A stretch of 43,566 nt of DNA from Candidatus Gastranaerophilales bacterium (GCA_944322845.1 CALUQE010000018.1:1-43566); one strand, 5' to 3'; positions 24,930 through 33,318 are shown, numbered from the stretch's first letter. The notes: a model not told the origin generated them from the letters alone. A program made the numbers and translations.

Positions 24930-25997
24930 TTATATTTTTGTTTCCAATTCGCAGCACATCTGGCAGGCGCCGAAGGTGCCGCCGCTCGCTTTTAAATTTT
25001 TCCTGAAACAACAATAATGAGGCGCATTGAAAAGTTCTTTCAAAGATTTTTCTTTAACGCTGCCGATTTTCATTGAAAGACAAGGATAAACAAAACCCTC
25101 CGGATTAATCATCATATTGTTATAAGGATAAGTGCAGGGTTTATAAATCTTATTGACAGGAGTTTCCGGAGATATTTTAAAAAACTCTTCAATTGATTTC
25201 AAAGTATCTTTTGAATACTCAAACTTTGGAGAAAATCTGAGCTTTGTTTTGCCATTGAGCCCCTCAATTTCTTTATAAACTTCTTTAAAATGCTCCATGT
25301 CAAAATAACATTCTATCGGATAATTCTGATTAAATTCCGGTATAAAACTTTCCTGCAGGACGGAATTTTGTTTCCAGTTATTGTTTCTTAGGAACGAAAT
25401 TGACAAAAACTCAAAATTCATTTTTTCGCACAGTTTGTACAATTTGACTAAATCATCAAGATTGTTTTCAAGCACAATTGTTTTGATATCAACCATTTGT
25501 TTCGGCTTTTGAGATTTCAAATTTTCAAGATTAGAAATAATCTTATCGAAAATCCCTTCTTTGCCGCGGTTTTTGTCGTGATTTTTCCCGTATCCGTCAA
25601 GAGAAACAGATAAAAGCAATAATTTATATTTTATAAAAGCTTTTATTATTTCATCATTAATCAATATTCCGTTAGATACAACGTGAACTTTATTCCAGAT
25701 TTTTTTTGAAGTATAGGCAAGTATATCAATAAAATCTTTTCTGATTAAAGGCTCTCCGCCTACCAGAGTTGCAATTGAATAAAACGGAAGCTGGTCTATG
25801 ACTTTTTTCCACTCCTCTGTTGTAAGTTCGTTTTTATTTCTTTCACACCCGACATAACAGTAAGGACAGGCAAGATTACATCTGTATGTAAGCTCTAAAA
25901 AGTACCTGAAAGGTATTTTTGCTCTTCCGTATTTATCATTGTATGAAAGCGAGGTGTAAAAATTTCTCGCCAGATCAAATAAGCTCGAATAGTTCAT
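24930..25997 (-). CDS. Radical SAM/SPASM-domain protein
   Basis: A 355-residue iron-sulfur enzyme. The radical SAM cluster motif CxxxCxxC is at Cys40, Cys44 and Cys47 (CNLACPYC), followed by the GGEPL motif, and the C-terminus has a cysteine-rich SPASM-type region (CTYPYNN ... YPCLSM ... CCFRKN ... CQMCC) that would hold auxiliary clusters. Relatives modify peptides or carbohydrates, or activate sulfatases. No precursor peptide gene is visible next to it. A leaderless-type promoter (TGC-TATAAC, 6 bases, ATG) drives it, separate from the upstream prenyltransferase gene. Confidence 0.88.
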   Translation of the reverse strand: MNYSSLFDLARNFYTSLSYNDKYGRAKIPFRYFLELTYRCNLACPYCYVGCERNKNELTTEEWKKVIDQLPFYSIATLVGGEPLIRKDFIDILAYTSKKIWNKVHVVSNGILINDEIIKAFIKYKLLLLSVSLDGYGKNHDKNRGKEGIFDKIISNLENLKSQKPKQMVDIKTIVLENNLDDLVKLYKLCEKMNFEFLSISFLRNNNWKQNSVLQESFIPEFNQNYPIECYFDMEHFKEVYKEIEGLNGKTKLRFSPKFEYSKDTLKSIEEFFKISPETPVNKIYKPCTYPYNNMMINPEGFVYPCLSMKIGSVKEKSLKELFNAPHYCCFRKNLKASGGTFGACQMCCELETKI

Positions 25998-26012
25998 AAT
26001 ATAGTTATAGCA
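25998..26012 (-). promoter_or_regulatory. Extended -10 promoter of the radical SAM gene, leaderless
   Basis: On the minus strand TGC-TATAAC (26012-26004), TATATT, ATG at 25997. No Shine-Dalgarno is possible. Confidence 0.65.
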
Positions 26013-26020
26013 TAAAGAAA

Positions 26021-26042
26021 CCTCTCTTAGAAAAAAGAGAGG
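26021..26042 (-). terminator. Probable terminator downstream of the UbiA gene
   Basis: An 8-bp stem CCTCTCTT/AAGAGAGG with a 6-base loop. On the minus strand it is followed by TTTCTTT. It lies 130 bases after the prenyltransferase stop and just before the radical SAM promoter. Confidence 0.6.
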
Positions 26043-26173
26043 AAAGTTTGAGCGATGAGGATTCTTTATTATATTAAATCCTGCATCTTAAGCTTTCATT
26101 AAACTTTTTTCTAGTGTGCTTCTTAGGTAAGAAGTACAATTTTAACGTTTATAAAATATAGATAAAGCCTGAA

Positions 26174-27142
26174 TTACCACAATGCAAATATAATGGAGAT
26201 AGTCAAAATGAGTGAATAATAAATCATTAAATTTCTTGACTGGTATATTCTTGTCATAAAACTTGGCGCTCCCATCAGATTTTCCATCGGAAAATGATAC
26301 CATTTGTGTTCCGGTACAGATTCCGGATTAGCAGCAAAATCAACCATGGATTTGTATAAATCAACAGCAAGAGGAATCGTAAGCCATACCGCAAAGACCT
26401 GCCAGTCTGCAATATCAAAGATACACAGTAATACCGGCGCAATATATGCCAGAATTAGAAGCCATTTGAGAATAACAAGAGAATCTAACCTTGAATTAAA
26501 CGAATTTGCAATGGTTCTATGCCCCTCGTTTATGTCAAAATCAAAATCCATAACAGTATGAATATATAAAAGTATAACTGTTACAATCATTGTCGGGATT
26601 GAAAGTATAATCGCATCCCACGAATATGTTTTGGTCATAACATAATATATTCCGCCAAATAAAGCAGGGCCGTAAGCCAGAGCAACCGTAACTTCAGAAA
26701 GCATGATTTTTGACAAAAATGAGTAAAGGACTGCTAAAATTCCGCCTGCTAATGCAAAGTAAATAACTCCGATGCCGCATTTTAAAAATAAAAATGTGCC
26801 GATAAGTGCAGCGATTGCAAGATATATACAGGCAAGCGCGAAAATTTGTTTCGGCTTTACGAGTCCTGCAATTAAATATCTGCACTTTGTTTTTTGGGAA
26901 TTTTTAAGATACTCTCTTTTATTAAAATTTACCTGTTTTATAAGTGATTTGTAGTCAAAATAATCATCAAAGACGTTTGCGGCAAGATGTGCCATACAGA
27001 CTCCGATTAGTGCCAGAATTCCGTATTTTATATGTCCTGCAACAAGAGAAGAATATACATAAATTACAATCCATGACATTATTGTCATAGGAAGCGAAAA
27101 TACTCTTGAGCATTGTAAGATAATAAAAATCTGATTGAGCAT
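26174..27142 (-). CDS. UbiA-family prenyltransferase
   Basis: A 322-residue integral membrane protein with about nine hydrophobic segments. The two Asp-rich motifs of the family are visible: NVFDDYFD (about residues 56-63) and DFDFDINEGHRT (about 198-209), which bind the polyprenyl diphosphate through magnesium. It attaches a prenyl chain to an aromatic acceptor; menaquinone synthesis (MenA/MqnP) is the likeliest use, but the acceptor cannot be read. Leaderless-type start: TGA-TAAAAT, 6 bases, ATG. Confidence 0.88.
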   Translation of the reverse strand: MLNQIFIILQCSRVFSLPMTIMSWIVIYVYSSLVAGHIKYGILALIGVCMAHLAANVFDDYFDYKSLIKQVNFNKREYLKNSQKTKCRYLIAGLVKPKQIFALACIYLAIAALIGTFLFLKCGIGVIYFALAGGILAVLYSFLSKIMLSEVTVALAYGPALFGGIYYVMTKTYSWDAIILSIPTMIVTVILLYIHTVMDFDFDINEGHRTIANSFNSRLDSLVILKWLLILAYIAPVLLCIFDIADWQVFAVWLTIPLAVDLYKSMVDFAANPESVPEHKWYHFPMENLMGAPSFMTRIYQSRNLMIYYSLILTISIIFALW

Positions 27143-27177
27143 ACAGTAATTTTATCATGTGCTGTTGTTCAATACAA
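27143..27177 (-). promoter_or_regulatory. Leaderless promoter of the UbiA gene
   Basis: On the minus strand TTGTAT, 17 bases, TAAAAT (27154-27149) preceded by TGA, then TACTGT and ATG. A TTGAAC also lies exactly 12 bases before the -10. Confidence 0.65.
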
Positions 27178-27184
27178 GATTCCG

Positions 27185-27400
27185 TTAGCCCACAAGACCG
27201 CCAAAAGCCATAACATCTTCGTATGCTGCTCCGGCCTCGAGCATTTCTTCTGCAGTAAATCCGAATAATGTTATTGTATCAATAACTTCATCTTTGTTTG
27301 TAATATTTTTTACCACAGAATCAAGGGCTGATTCTCTTGTCATATATTTAAATTTATCGCGAGCACCAAGATGCAGGCTTCTTCTTTTAGCCTTACCCAT
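27185..27400 (-). CDS. Small soluble protein at the end of the nanE-ROK operon
   Basis: A 71-residue protein beginning MGKAKRRSLHLGARDKFKY, very basic at the N-terminus and acidic at the C-terminus (EEMLEAGAAYEDVMAFGG). A good GGGAGG lies upstream and the ATG shares one base with the ROK gene stop (TGATG), so it is translated from the same mRNA. I do not recognise the family; a nucleic-acid or ribosome contact is possible from the basic start but not shown. Confidence 0.75.
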   Translation of the reverse strand: MGKAKRRSLHLGARDKFKYMTRESALDSVVKNITNKDEVIDTITLFGFTAEEMLEAGAAYEDVMAFGGLVG

Positions 27401-28275
27401 CAGTTTCCGCCTCCCAGCGCCAGAAGTGCCGCTCCGATCATACCGGAATAATTTCCTGCACTTGCCATTCTTACGGATGTTGGTGAGGTGATGATGTCTT
27501 GATTGACAATTTCTTCAACTTTTTTTATATCAACAAACTGTGCCATAGAACCCGATAGAACAAAACAATCCGGATCAAAAAGGTTTGCAAGCCCGATTAT
27601 TCCCTGAATAATATCATTTTGCCAGCGTTCAAAAATTTCTGTCATCTTTTTATCGCCGTTCTTTACGCCGTCTATAACATCATAAGTTGTGACATTCGGG
27701 TTATTTAAAGCTTCTTCGGCATCTTTTTTTAATGCAGGACCGGAGGCATATACTTCAAAGCAGTCCCAGCTTCCGCAATTACATTTTCTGCGTTTATCAG
27801 TAAACATTTTGAAGTGCATCTCACCTGCTGCACCGGATTTACCCTTCAGGAGCTTACCATTAATAATTATTCCGCCTCCGACACCGGTTCCGAGTGTAAG
27901 CATTACGGAAACGGAAGTTCCTTTTGAAGCTCCGATTTTATACTCAGCCCAGGCAGCACAATTAGCGTCATTTTCAAGAAAAACTTTTTTCTTGCTCAGG
28001 TCTTGGAATTTTATTGTGGGGTAGCCCTTAGCCAGATTTATTGTTGCCCCGATAACAGCATTATTTTCGTTGTTTACATCGCCGGCGGTAGAGATTGCAA
28101 TAACGTCAACTTCATCTTCAAACCTTGAAATTTGATTTGTTAAAACTTCTTTAATTTCTTCAATTGTTTTAGGTGTATGGAATTTATCAATTTCAGCAAT
28201 AATTTTCCCGTTTTCATCAATTATTGTACTGTAAATTTTTGTTCCGCCAATATCAAATGCCAGAGCTTTTTTCAT
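27400..28275 (-). CDS. ROK-family sugar kinase, probably N-acetylmannosamine kinase
   Basis: A 291-residue ROK kinase: ATP-binding DIGGTK (8-13), the catalytic ENDANCAAWAE, the GTGVGGGIIINGKL phosphate loop and a zinc-binding CNCGSWDCFE segment. No DNA-binding domain, so it is an enzyme rather than a ROK repressor. Directly downstream of nanE with no gap, which suggests phosphorylation of N-acetylmannosamine (a NanK role); glucose or another hexosamine remains possible. GAGG lies before the ATG. Confidence 0.85.
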   Translation of the reverse strand: MKKALAFDIGGTKIYSTIIDENGKIIAEIDKFHTPKTIEEIKEVLTNQISRFEDEVDVIAISTAGDVNNENNAVIGATINLAKGYPTIKFQDLSKKKVFLENDANCAAWAEYKIGASKGTSVSVMLTLGTGVGGGIIINGKLLKGKSGAAGEMHFKMFTDKRRKCNCGSWDCFEVYASGPALKKDAEEALNNPNVTTYDVIDGVKNGDKKMTEIFERWQNDIIQGIIGLANLFDPDCFVLSGSMAQFVDIKKVEEIVNQDIITSPTSVRMASAGNYSGMIGAALLALGGGN

Positions 28276-28956
28276 TTATAATACCTCTACAAATCTTTTT
28301 GTAATTAACTGCGGTCTTGTGATTGCAGAACCTATTACGACACAATGTGCACCGAGTTCAAAAGCTTTCTTAACTTCTTGAGGCTCCCAGATTCTGCCCT
28401 CAAGAATAACAGGTTTGTCTGTTTTTCCTACAAGTTTTTTTAAGAGTTCATAATCAGGACCTTTTGTCGGGTCGCCGGATTCAAGCGTATAGCCGGCAAG
28501 AGTTGTGGAAATAATATCCGCTCCCGCATTTGCGCAGCAAAGCCCTTCTTCTAATGTCGAAATATCTGCCATTGCAAGTCGTTCGGCTTTATGAATCGTA
28601 TCTATGATTTCTTCCACGGTACATCCGTTGTGAGGGCGCGGCGTTCCGTCAAAAGCAATAATGTCCGCACCGGCTTCAATAAGTTCTCTGACTTCTTTAA
28701 GTCCAGGAGTTATGTAGACAATTTCTTTCCAGTTTTCAGGAAGTACGTCAGGCTTAGTTAAGCCGATTACCGGAATATCAAAATATTTCTTTGCATTTCT
28801 GACATCTCTTGCCCCTGCAACCCTGAGTCCTGCAGCGCCGCCGTTAACGACCGACTGCATCATAGCAATCATGCACTCTTCTTTATATAAAGGCTCAGCA
28901 GGCATTGCCTGGGATGATACTACGACTTTTCCTTTTAAACTTTCTAAAATTCCCAT
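28276..28956 (-). CDS. nanE: N-acetylmannosamine-6-phosphate 2-epimerase
   Basis: A 226-residue TIM-barrel enzyme that converts ManNAc-6-phosphate to GlcNAc-6-phosphate in sialic acid or ManNAc use. The family pattern is clear: the GAAGLRVAG start of the barrel, IPVIGLTK, ADIIAFDGTPRP, ISTLEEGLCCANAGADIISTTLAGYT and the phosphate-binding VILEGRIWEP/GAHCVVIGSAITRP. First gene of a three-gene operon. The ATG is 6 bases after an extended -10 (TGT-TAAAAT); no Shine-Dalgarno. No sialic acid lyase or transporter lies in the window. Confidence 0.92.
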   Translation of the reverse strand: MGILESLKGKVVVSSQAMPAEPLYKEECMIAMMQSVVNGGAAGLRVAGARDVRNAKKYFDIPVIGLTKPDVLPENWKEIVYITPGLKEVRELIEAGADIIAFDGTPRPHNGCTVEEIIDTIHKAERLAMADISTLEEGLCCANAGADIISTTLAGYTLESGDPTKGPDYELLKKLVGKTDKPVILEGRIWEPQEVKKAFELGAHCVVIGSAITRPQLITKRFVEVL

Positions 28957-28986
28957 ATGTAAATTTTAACACGAAAACAGGTTCAA
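28957..28986 (-). promoter_or_regulatory. Leaderless promoter of nanE
   Basis: On the minus strand TTGAAC (28986-28981), 12 bases, TAAAAT (28968-28963) with TGT directly before it, then 6 bases and ATG. Confidence 0.65.
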
Positions 28987-29001
28987 AGTACAATAAAACT
29001 A

Positions 29002-29030
29002 TTGATTAAATTATCACGGAAGATTATAAT
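29002..29030 (+). promoter_or_regulatory. Promoter of the lipoprotein gene
   Basis: TTGATT at 29002-29007, 17 bases, TATAAT at 29025-29030. The leader contains AGAGG 5 bases before the ATG. Confidence 0.75.
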
Positions 29031-29053
29031 CATGTTGTATTTAAGAGGTTTTT

Positions 29054-30010
29054 ATGAAAAAACTTTTGACAGCATGTTTTATATGTGTATTTTTAGTTTC
29101 CGGATGCAGTGTTTTTTCCGGTAAGGAGAAAAAGCAGGAAACTGTATCTTCGGTTGTACAAAAAACAGAAAAAGCCCCTGAGCCTGAGCCTAAGGTTGTA
29201 ACAGTTGCACCGCCCCAGACTGTACCGGTGGTTAATGAAACTAAAAAAATTAAGAAAGCTGATTTGTATCAGGAAAATAGCGAGCTGTCGCTGTCAGCAA
29301 TATCTTCGATTTCAAAATTGGATGATAATATAAAGGCAAAAGTTAATAATTACATAAAAAATTCGACAGTCTATTATCTTAATGAAAAAAACGGCAGTGC
29401 TTTTATGATTGTTTCAAACGCGGAGAATGAAAAATTCCAGCGTCACGGTGTTGAGCTTGTAGAGATTTCAAAAAACGGTACAAAACTTGTTTCCCAGCTG
29501 GTAAAAACTTCTGATGAAAACGATGATAATGATGTCTGGGAATTTGATGAAGAGACAAAACTTCCTTTGAGACATGTATGTTATGATGCGGACGGAGAAA
29601 TTAATTATGCAGAGTTTTGGAATTATGATACGAATAATCCGGTAAAATATGAATTAAAAGACGGAGAAGGCAAAACTATCTCTCTGAAAAAAGAAATTCA
29701 GGATAATGCAAGTAATTTGAGAGTCGAACATCTTGTCTATGACCATAATGGCAATACAACGTTAAATATTTCCGCAAATTATGACGGAGCAGATATTACC
29801 CGCCTTACATATTTCAATTCCAAAACTCCGGAAGATGGTGTAATAATTATGAGCCAGCTTAAAGACGGACAAAAGGTTAAAGAGACCGCGTATTCATCTG
29901 ATTATAAAGTAAAAAACGTATATGAACCTTTTTATGAAGACGGAAAACTCGTTAAGATAAAAGTGTTCGATAACGAATATAAAGAACTGGAAGAAATTTC
30001 ATCAGATTAA
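29054..30010 (+). CDS. Lipoprotein of unknown function
   Basis: A 318-residue protein with a lipoprotein signal peptide: KK, a hydrophobic core and the lipobox LVSGC (Cys18). A Pro/Glu/Val linker follows (about 35-65), then a domain with repeated short strands of the type 'YxxDGE/NGxxxxxxxxNYDT', which resembles MORN/antitoxin-like beta repeats in style (CYDADGEINYAEFWNYD; VYDHNGNTTLNISANYD). Surface or periplasmic location expected. Its end overlaps the convergent HExxH gene by 9 bases. Confidence 0.75.
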   Translation: MKKLLTACFICVFLVSGCSVFSGKEKKQETVSSVVQKTEKAPEPEPKVVTVAPPQTVPVVNETKKIKKADLYQENSELSLSAISSISKLDDNIKAKVNNYIKNSTVYYLNEKNGSAFMIVSNAENEKFQRHGVELVEISKNGTKLVSQLVKTSDENDDNDVWEFDEETKLPLRHVCYDADGEINYAEFWNYDTNNPVKYELKDGEGKTISLKKEIQDNASNLRVEHLVYDHNGNTTLNISANYDGADITRLTYFNSKTPEDGVIIMSQLKDGQKVKETAYSSDYKVKNVYEPFYEDGKLVKIKVFDNEYKELEEISSD

Positions 30011-30793
30011 AAAGAACGGGTATTCCGGAGTTTCAACTTTTGTCGGTCTTGTGAATTTATCCATAATCATACTCGCCGCGCCAACTGCTAAGCCTGTTGC
30101 TGTTGCGTGTCCTATATAAGTTAAAAGGGCTTTTCCGTACAGTTTTTTCATGTTTTTGATTAAAGGTGCTGCAAGTCCTGTTTTCTTCGCGAGTTTCAGC
30201 CCTTTATAACTTGCCATTCCTTCTTCAAAAACTGTCGGAAGCATGCAGGCAAATGCGATTTTTCCGCAATTGTCTTTCACATAATCAAATCCGTTTTTCG
30301 GAGCTTCTTTTGGTTTTGGACGTGAAAACAGTGCTACTGTTCCCATCCAGCCTGCTAAAATTCTTCCCGGCCAGCGGAGTTTACTTAAAAATTTCCCGAG
30401 CTTTCCGGTAATATCATTCATCGCATGCCCGAGTTCGTGAAATCCTGCAATTGAAATCTTGTCAGTATTTATTCTCACAACTTTTTCCTTGGGAAAATAA
30501 GCAGCGTTTTTTCCGAGCGCATAATCATTCATTGCACTGCTTAATTCCATCGGAATAATTCTTACTCCTTTCTTATCAAGCCCCGAAACTTTAAGTGAGT
30601 TTAAAAATGAATCTTTATACAAATAATTTCTTGTATGTTCTTTTGCAAGCTGTTTTTCAAAAGGTTTTCCGCATAAAGGCAGTGTCCCTAAAATTGCGGA
30701 CGAAACGGCAGAAGCGACCAGAAAACCTTTATTGCTGTCTCCTGATGTACTCGGAATATATTGATTTCCGTTATAATAATACGAATTTACCAT
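30002..30793 (-). CDS. Candidate membrane zinc metallopeptidase (HExxH)
   Basis: A 263-residue protein. It opens with a Tyr/Asn-rich segment containing QYIPS, then a hydrophobic segment (about 23-40). At 118-124 it has FHELGHA, an HExxH zinc motif (His119, Glu120, His123) in the context used by M48-like peptidases; FEEGMAS at 189-195 could give the third, glutamate ligand. Further hydrophobic segments are near 176-190 and 224-245. I do not recognise a named family. Upstream there is only a distant AAAGG; TAATGT with 6 bases before the ATG could make it leaderless. Confidence 0.7.
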   Translation of the reverse strand: MVNSYYYNGNQYIPSTSGDSNKGFLVASAVSSAILGTLPLCGKPFEKQLAKEHTRNYLYKDSFLNSLKVSGLDKKGVRIIPMELSSAMNDYALGKNAAYFPKEKVVRINTDKISIAGFHELGHAMNDITGKLGKFLSKLRWPGRILAGWMGTVALFSRPKPKEAPKNGFDYVKDNCGKIAFACMLPTVFEEGMASYKGLKLAKKTGLAAPLIKNMKKLYGKALLTYIGHATATGLAVGAASMIMDKFTRPTKVETPEYPFFLI

Positions 30794-30914
30794 TCAGACA
30801 CATTACCTTTAAACTACACTTTTATTTATAATAAAACAAATGAAGCTTGAAAATTGCGGGATTTTAATATTTCTTAACAATAGAGCAAGTTTTAATTATT
30901 GAGAGTTTTTATAT

Positions 30915-32300
30915 ATGTATATGGTTAGTGCGAATTTTCAAAATATTAATAATATTTATGCAACGACAGGTATACAGCAAAAGGCTGCCCCTGCAAAGTC
31001 TGACGGTATTAACAGCTCTCAGGCTCCTGTAACAAAGCCGGCATTCAGAGCTGAAGCGTATACTTCTGCCGTAACAGTTCGAACATCTCTTGCTACAAGA
31101 GATGAAAAGAAAAAGTATGAAGAACTTTCTAACGAACTTCATCTTGATTACAGAAAGAAACTTGAATTTGCGCTAAAATCCGGCTTGCTTTTAAAGAACA
31201 ATTCAAATGACAGAAGCACGGTTCTTGATAATTTGTATAAAATCCTGAAAGAGGATAGAGATCCGGGTTTGGATAAAATTAATATCTTGGAAGAATGTCT
31301 TGATATTCTTGCAAATCCTTATGTCATAACCCAGACCTGCGAAGATATTCCGTCACCTTATAAACGTCAGGTTATAGGTTTAATTACGAATTTATCCGAA
31401 GATCCTAAAAAGATTGCAGAGGCAAAATGGGAACTTGATAATATGCATACGGGCACCTGTCCTGCTGCAAGTATCGAGTTTGATTTAGCGACAAAGCATA
31501 CTGCCGAATTTTTCAGAATGGTAGAAGGGCTTACCTCTCCTAACAACGAAGTTGTTAAGACTATAAAGATGGACAGCCTCTCTGAAAAATCCTCCGAAGC
31601 TATATGGCTTTTGAAAAAATTTAAAACTCCGCATCAAATTCATGATTTTGACACGGCAACAGTCTTATTAAAGCCTGATAAGAATGCAATCATAAGAGCA
31701 AGGATTCAAAACCATCATAAAGACCCCGGAGAACGTTCGATTATAGATGTTTTGATGCAGTCAACTTTAATGCAGCTGGGTTCACAGCAGACATATAATT
31801 CTCTGACGGATAAACGGGCACCAAATGCCTGGACGCAAGAGGACGGAGGGTTGATTGATTTTGAAAAAACATACGTGGAATCTGTTGTGGAAGACAAAAA
31901 TACAACTTCAGTAATTTATCAAATTGTTGATGAAAACGGCAGGTTAAAAGGATACGAAAAAGATTTTGCAACAATAAAAAAAGAACTTCTTGATACATTG
32001 AAGATGGGACATAATATTATTATCGGATACACATGGCCTGATCCTGAGAATGATAACAAACTTGCAGGACATGAAATCACAATTGTAGGGTACAAAGTAA
32101 ACCCTGACGGCAAAGGTGTATTCATCTGTCAGGATTCTGATGATGAAGTCGCGGCTCCGATAGAGATGACAGAGGAATATCTTCTTCCGAAGATACATCA
32201 CGCCGGACTTCCGGATGCTATTGCTTCAAGAGATTTTCAGTATGAAGACAGCTGGAAAATCGGTTTGGATGAGTTTCAGAAAATGAAACAAAGCGCTTAG
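30915..32300 (+). CDS. Candidate papain-like cysteine peptidase
   Basis: A 461-residue protein without a signal peptide. The N-terminus is low-complexity (NFQNINNIYATTGIQQ) and carries PAFRAE. A helical region follows. Cys182 in THTGTCPAAS-like context (MHTGTCPAAS), His386 in GHEITIVGYK and Asp407 in FICQDSDD occur in the order Cys-His-Asn/Asp, and the His context closely matches the papain-family GHAxxIVGY. This is a fold-level inference. Two ATGs (30915, 30921) follow GAGAG; the first is used. Ends inside a hairpin terminator. Confidence 0.65.
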   Translation: MYMVSANFQNINNIYATTGIQQKAAPAKSDGINSSQAPVTKPAFRAEAYTSAVTVRTSLATRDEKKKYEELSNELHLDYRKKLEFALKSGLLLKNNSNDRSTVLDNLYKILKEDRDPGLDKINILEECLDILANPYVITQTCEDIPSPYKRQVIGLITNLSEDPKKIAEAKWELDNMHTGTCPAASIEFDLATKHTAEFFRMVEGLTSPNNEVVKTIKMDSLSEKSSEAIWLLKKFKTPHQIHDFDTATVLLKPDKNAIIRARIQNHHKDPGERSIIDVLMQSTLMQLGSQQTYNSLTDKRAPNAWTQEDGGLIDFEKTYVESVVEDKNTTSVIYQIVDENGRLKGYEKDFATIKKELLDTLKMGHNIIIGYTWPDPENDNKLAGHEITIVGYKVNPDGKGVFICQDSDDEVAAPIEMTEEYLLPKIHHAGLPDAIASRDFQYEDSWKIGLDEFQKMKQSA

Positions 32301-32332
32301 TTTTATTAAACCAAGCGCTTTGAAAATTTTTT
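32290..32332. terminator. Terminator between convergent genes
   Basis: AAAGCGCTT and AAGCGCTTT form a 9-bp stem that includes the stop codon of the papain-like gene; the inner GTTT/AAAC extends it. A T-run follows at 32327-32332, and T-rich sequence on the other strand suggests it may serve both genes. Confidence 0.75.
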
Positions 32333-32344
32333 ATTACTCCGATT

Positions 32345-33217
32345 CTACATTTCCAGATTCATCTGAGAGAATTGAATAATTTTATTTTTGCCTCTGTGTT
32401 TAGCGTTATACAGGGCGTGTTCCGCATATCTGATAACTGTATTTGCATCTTCATCAACGTCAGGCATGCAAGGATATGTGGAAATACCGCCGGAAATAGT
32501 AACTTTGTGAGCTTCGTCTTCACCTGCAGGAATAAATTCCATCTTTTCGACTTCTCTTCTGAATCTTTCGCCAAACAGGAACGCGTTTTCTTCTGATGTA
32601 TTAGGGAGAACAAGCAGAAATTCTTCGTCGCCGTATCTTGTCAGAATATCTTCTTTTCTTATCATTGCACTTAATTTGTTGGCAATATTTCTCAATAAAA
32701 TATCACCCCATTCATAACCGTACATATCATTTACAACTTTGAAGAAATCGATATCAAATAATATGCAGGAAAGCTTTGTTCCGTAACGTTTAGAACGGGA
32801 AATTTCTTCCTCTAGACGTTCTTGAAGATATTTTCTGTTATGAAGTCCCGTAAGGTCATCTGTTGTAGAAACTTTTTCAACTTTATTTTTCAGTTCTTTA
32901 ATTTTTAAAAGAGCATTGGCTCTAACTATTAACTCATCTTTTTCATTCGGATTTTTAATAAAGTCAAACCCTTCCGCTCTTACCGTAACATCTCTTCTTG
33001 TAGGACCGAAAAATAATATCGGGCATGGAAATTTGTTTGTCATAAGCGCATCTTTTGCCGCATCTATATTTTCAACAATCATTAAAGACGGATTGATTAC
33101 TGCGTAATCTTTCATTTGATCTATTGAAACAACTCTTACTTCGGCATCATCAATTTCTGATAAAACAGCCTGAAGTTCCGGCATCGGTTTTGTTGAATAA
33201 ATAACAATATTGCTCAT
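32345..33217 (-). CDS. GGDEF-domain protein with pseudo-receiver and altered signature
   Basis: A 290-residue protein. Residues 1-110 look like a response-regulator receiver fold without the phospho-acceptor Asp (LMIVEN at that strand) but with the later FIKNP lysine. Residues 118-285 form a GGDEF domain: DLTGLHNRKYL, FDIDFFKVVND (metal Asp155), an intact inhibitory-site RxxD (Arg187-Asp190), and the signature region RYGDEEF (194-200). The canonical G-G-(D/E)-E-F has become G-D-E-E-F, so GTP binding may be impaired or changed. AGAGG lies before the ATG. Confidence 0.88.
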   Translation of the reverse strand: MSNIVIYSTKPMPELQAVLSEIDDAEVRVVSIDQMKDYAVINPSLMIVENIDAAKDALMTNKFPCPILFFGPTRRDVTVRAEGFDFIKNPNEKDELIVRANALLKIKELKNKVEKVSTTDDLTGLHNRKYLQERLEEEISRSKRYGTKLSCILFDIDFFKVVNDMYGYEWGDILLRNIANKLSAMIRKEDILTRYGDEEFLLVLPNTSEENAFLFGERFRREVEKMEFIPAGEDEAHKVTISGGISTYPCMPDVDEDANTVIRYAEHALYNAKHRGKNKIIQFSQMNLEM

Positions 33218-33318
33218 AAGTTTTCCTCTTATTTTAATAAATTCTTTTATATTAAATATACACTAATTGTAACGGTTTGTAAAACAGTTATTTGTAGGAA
33301 TGTTGTTGTTCGATAAAA

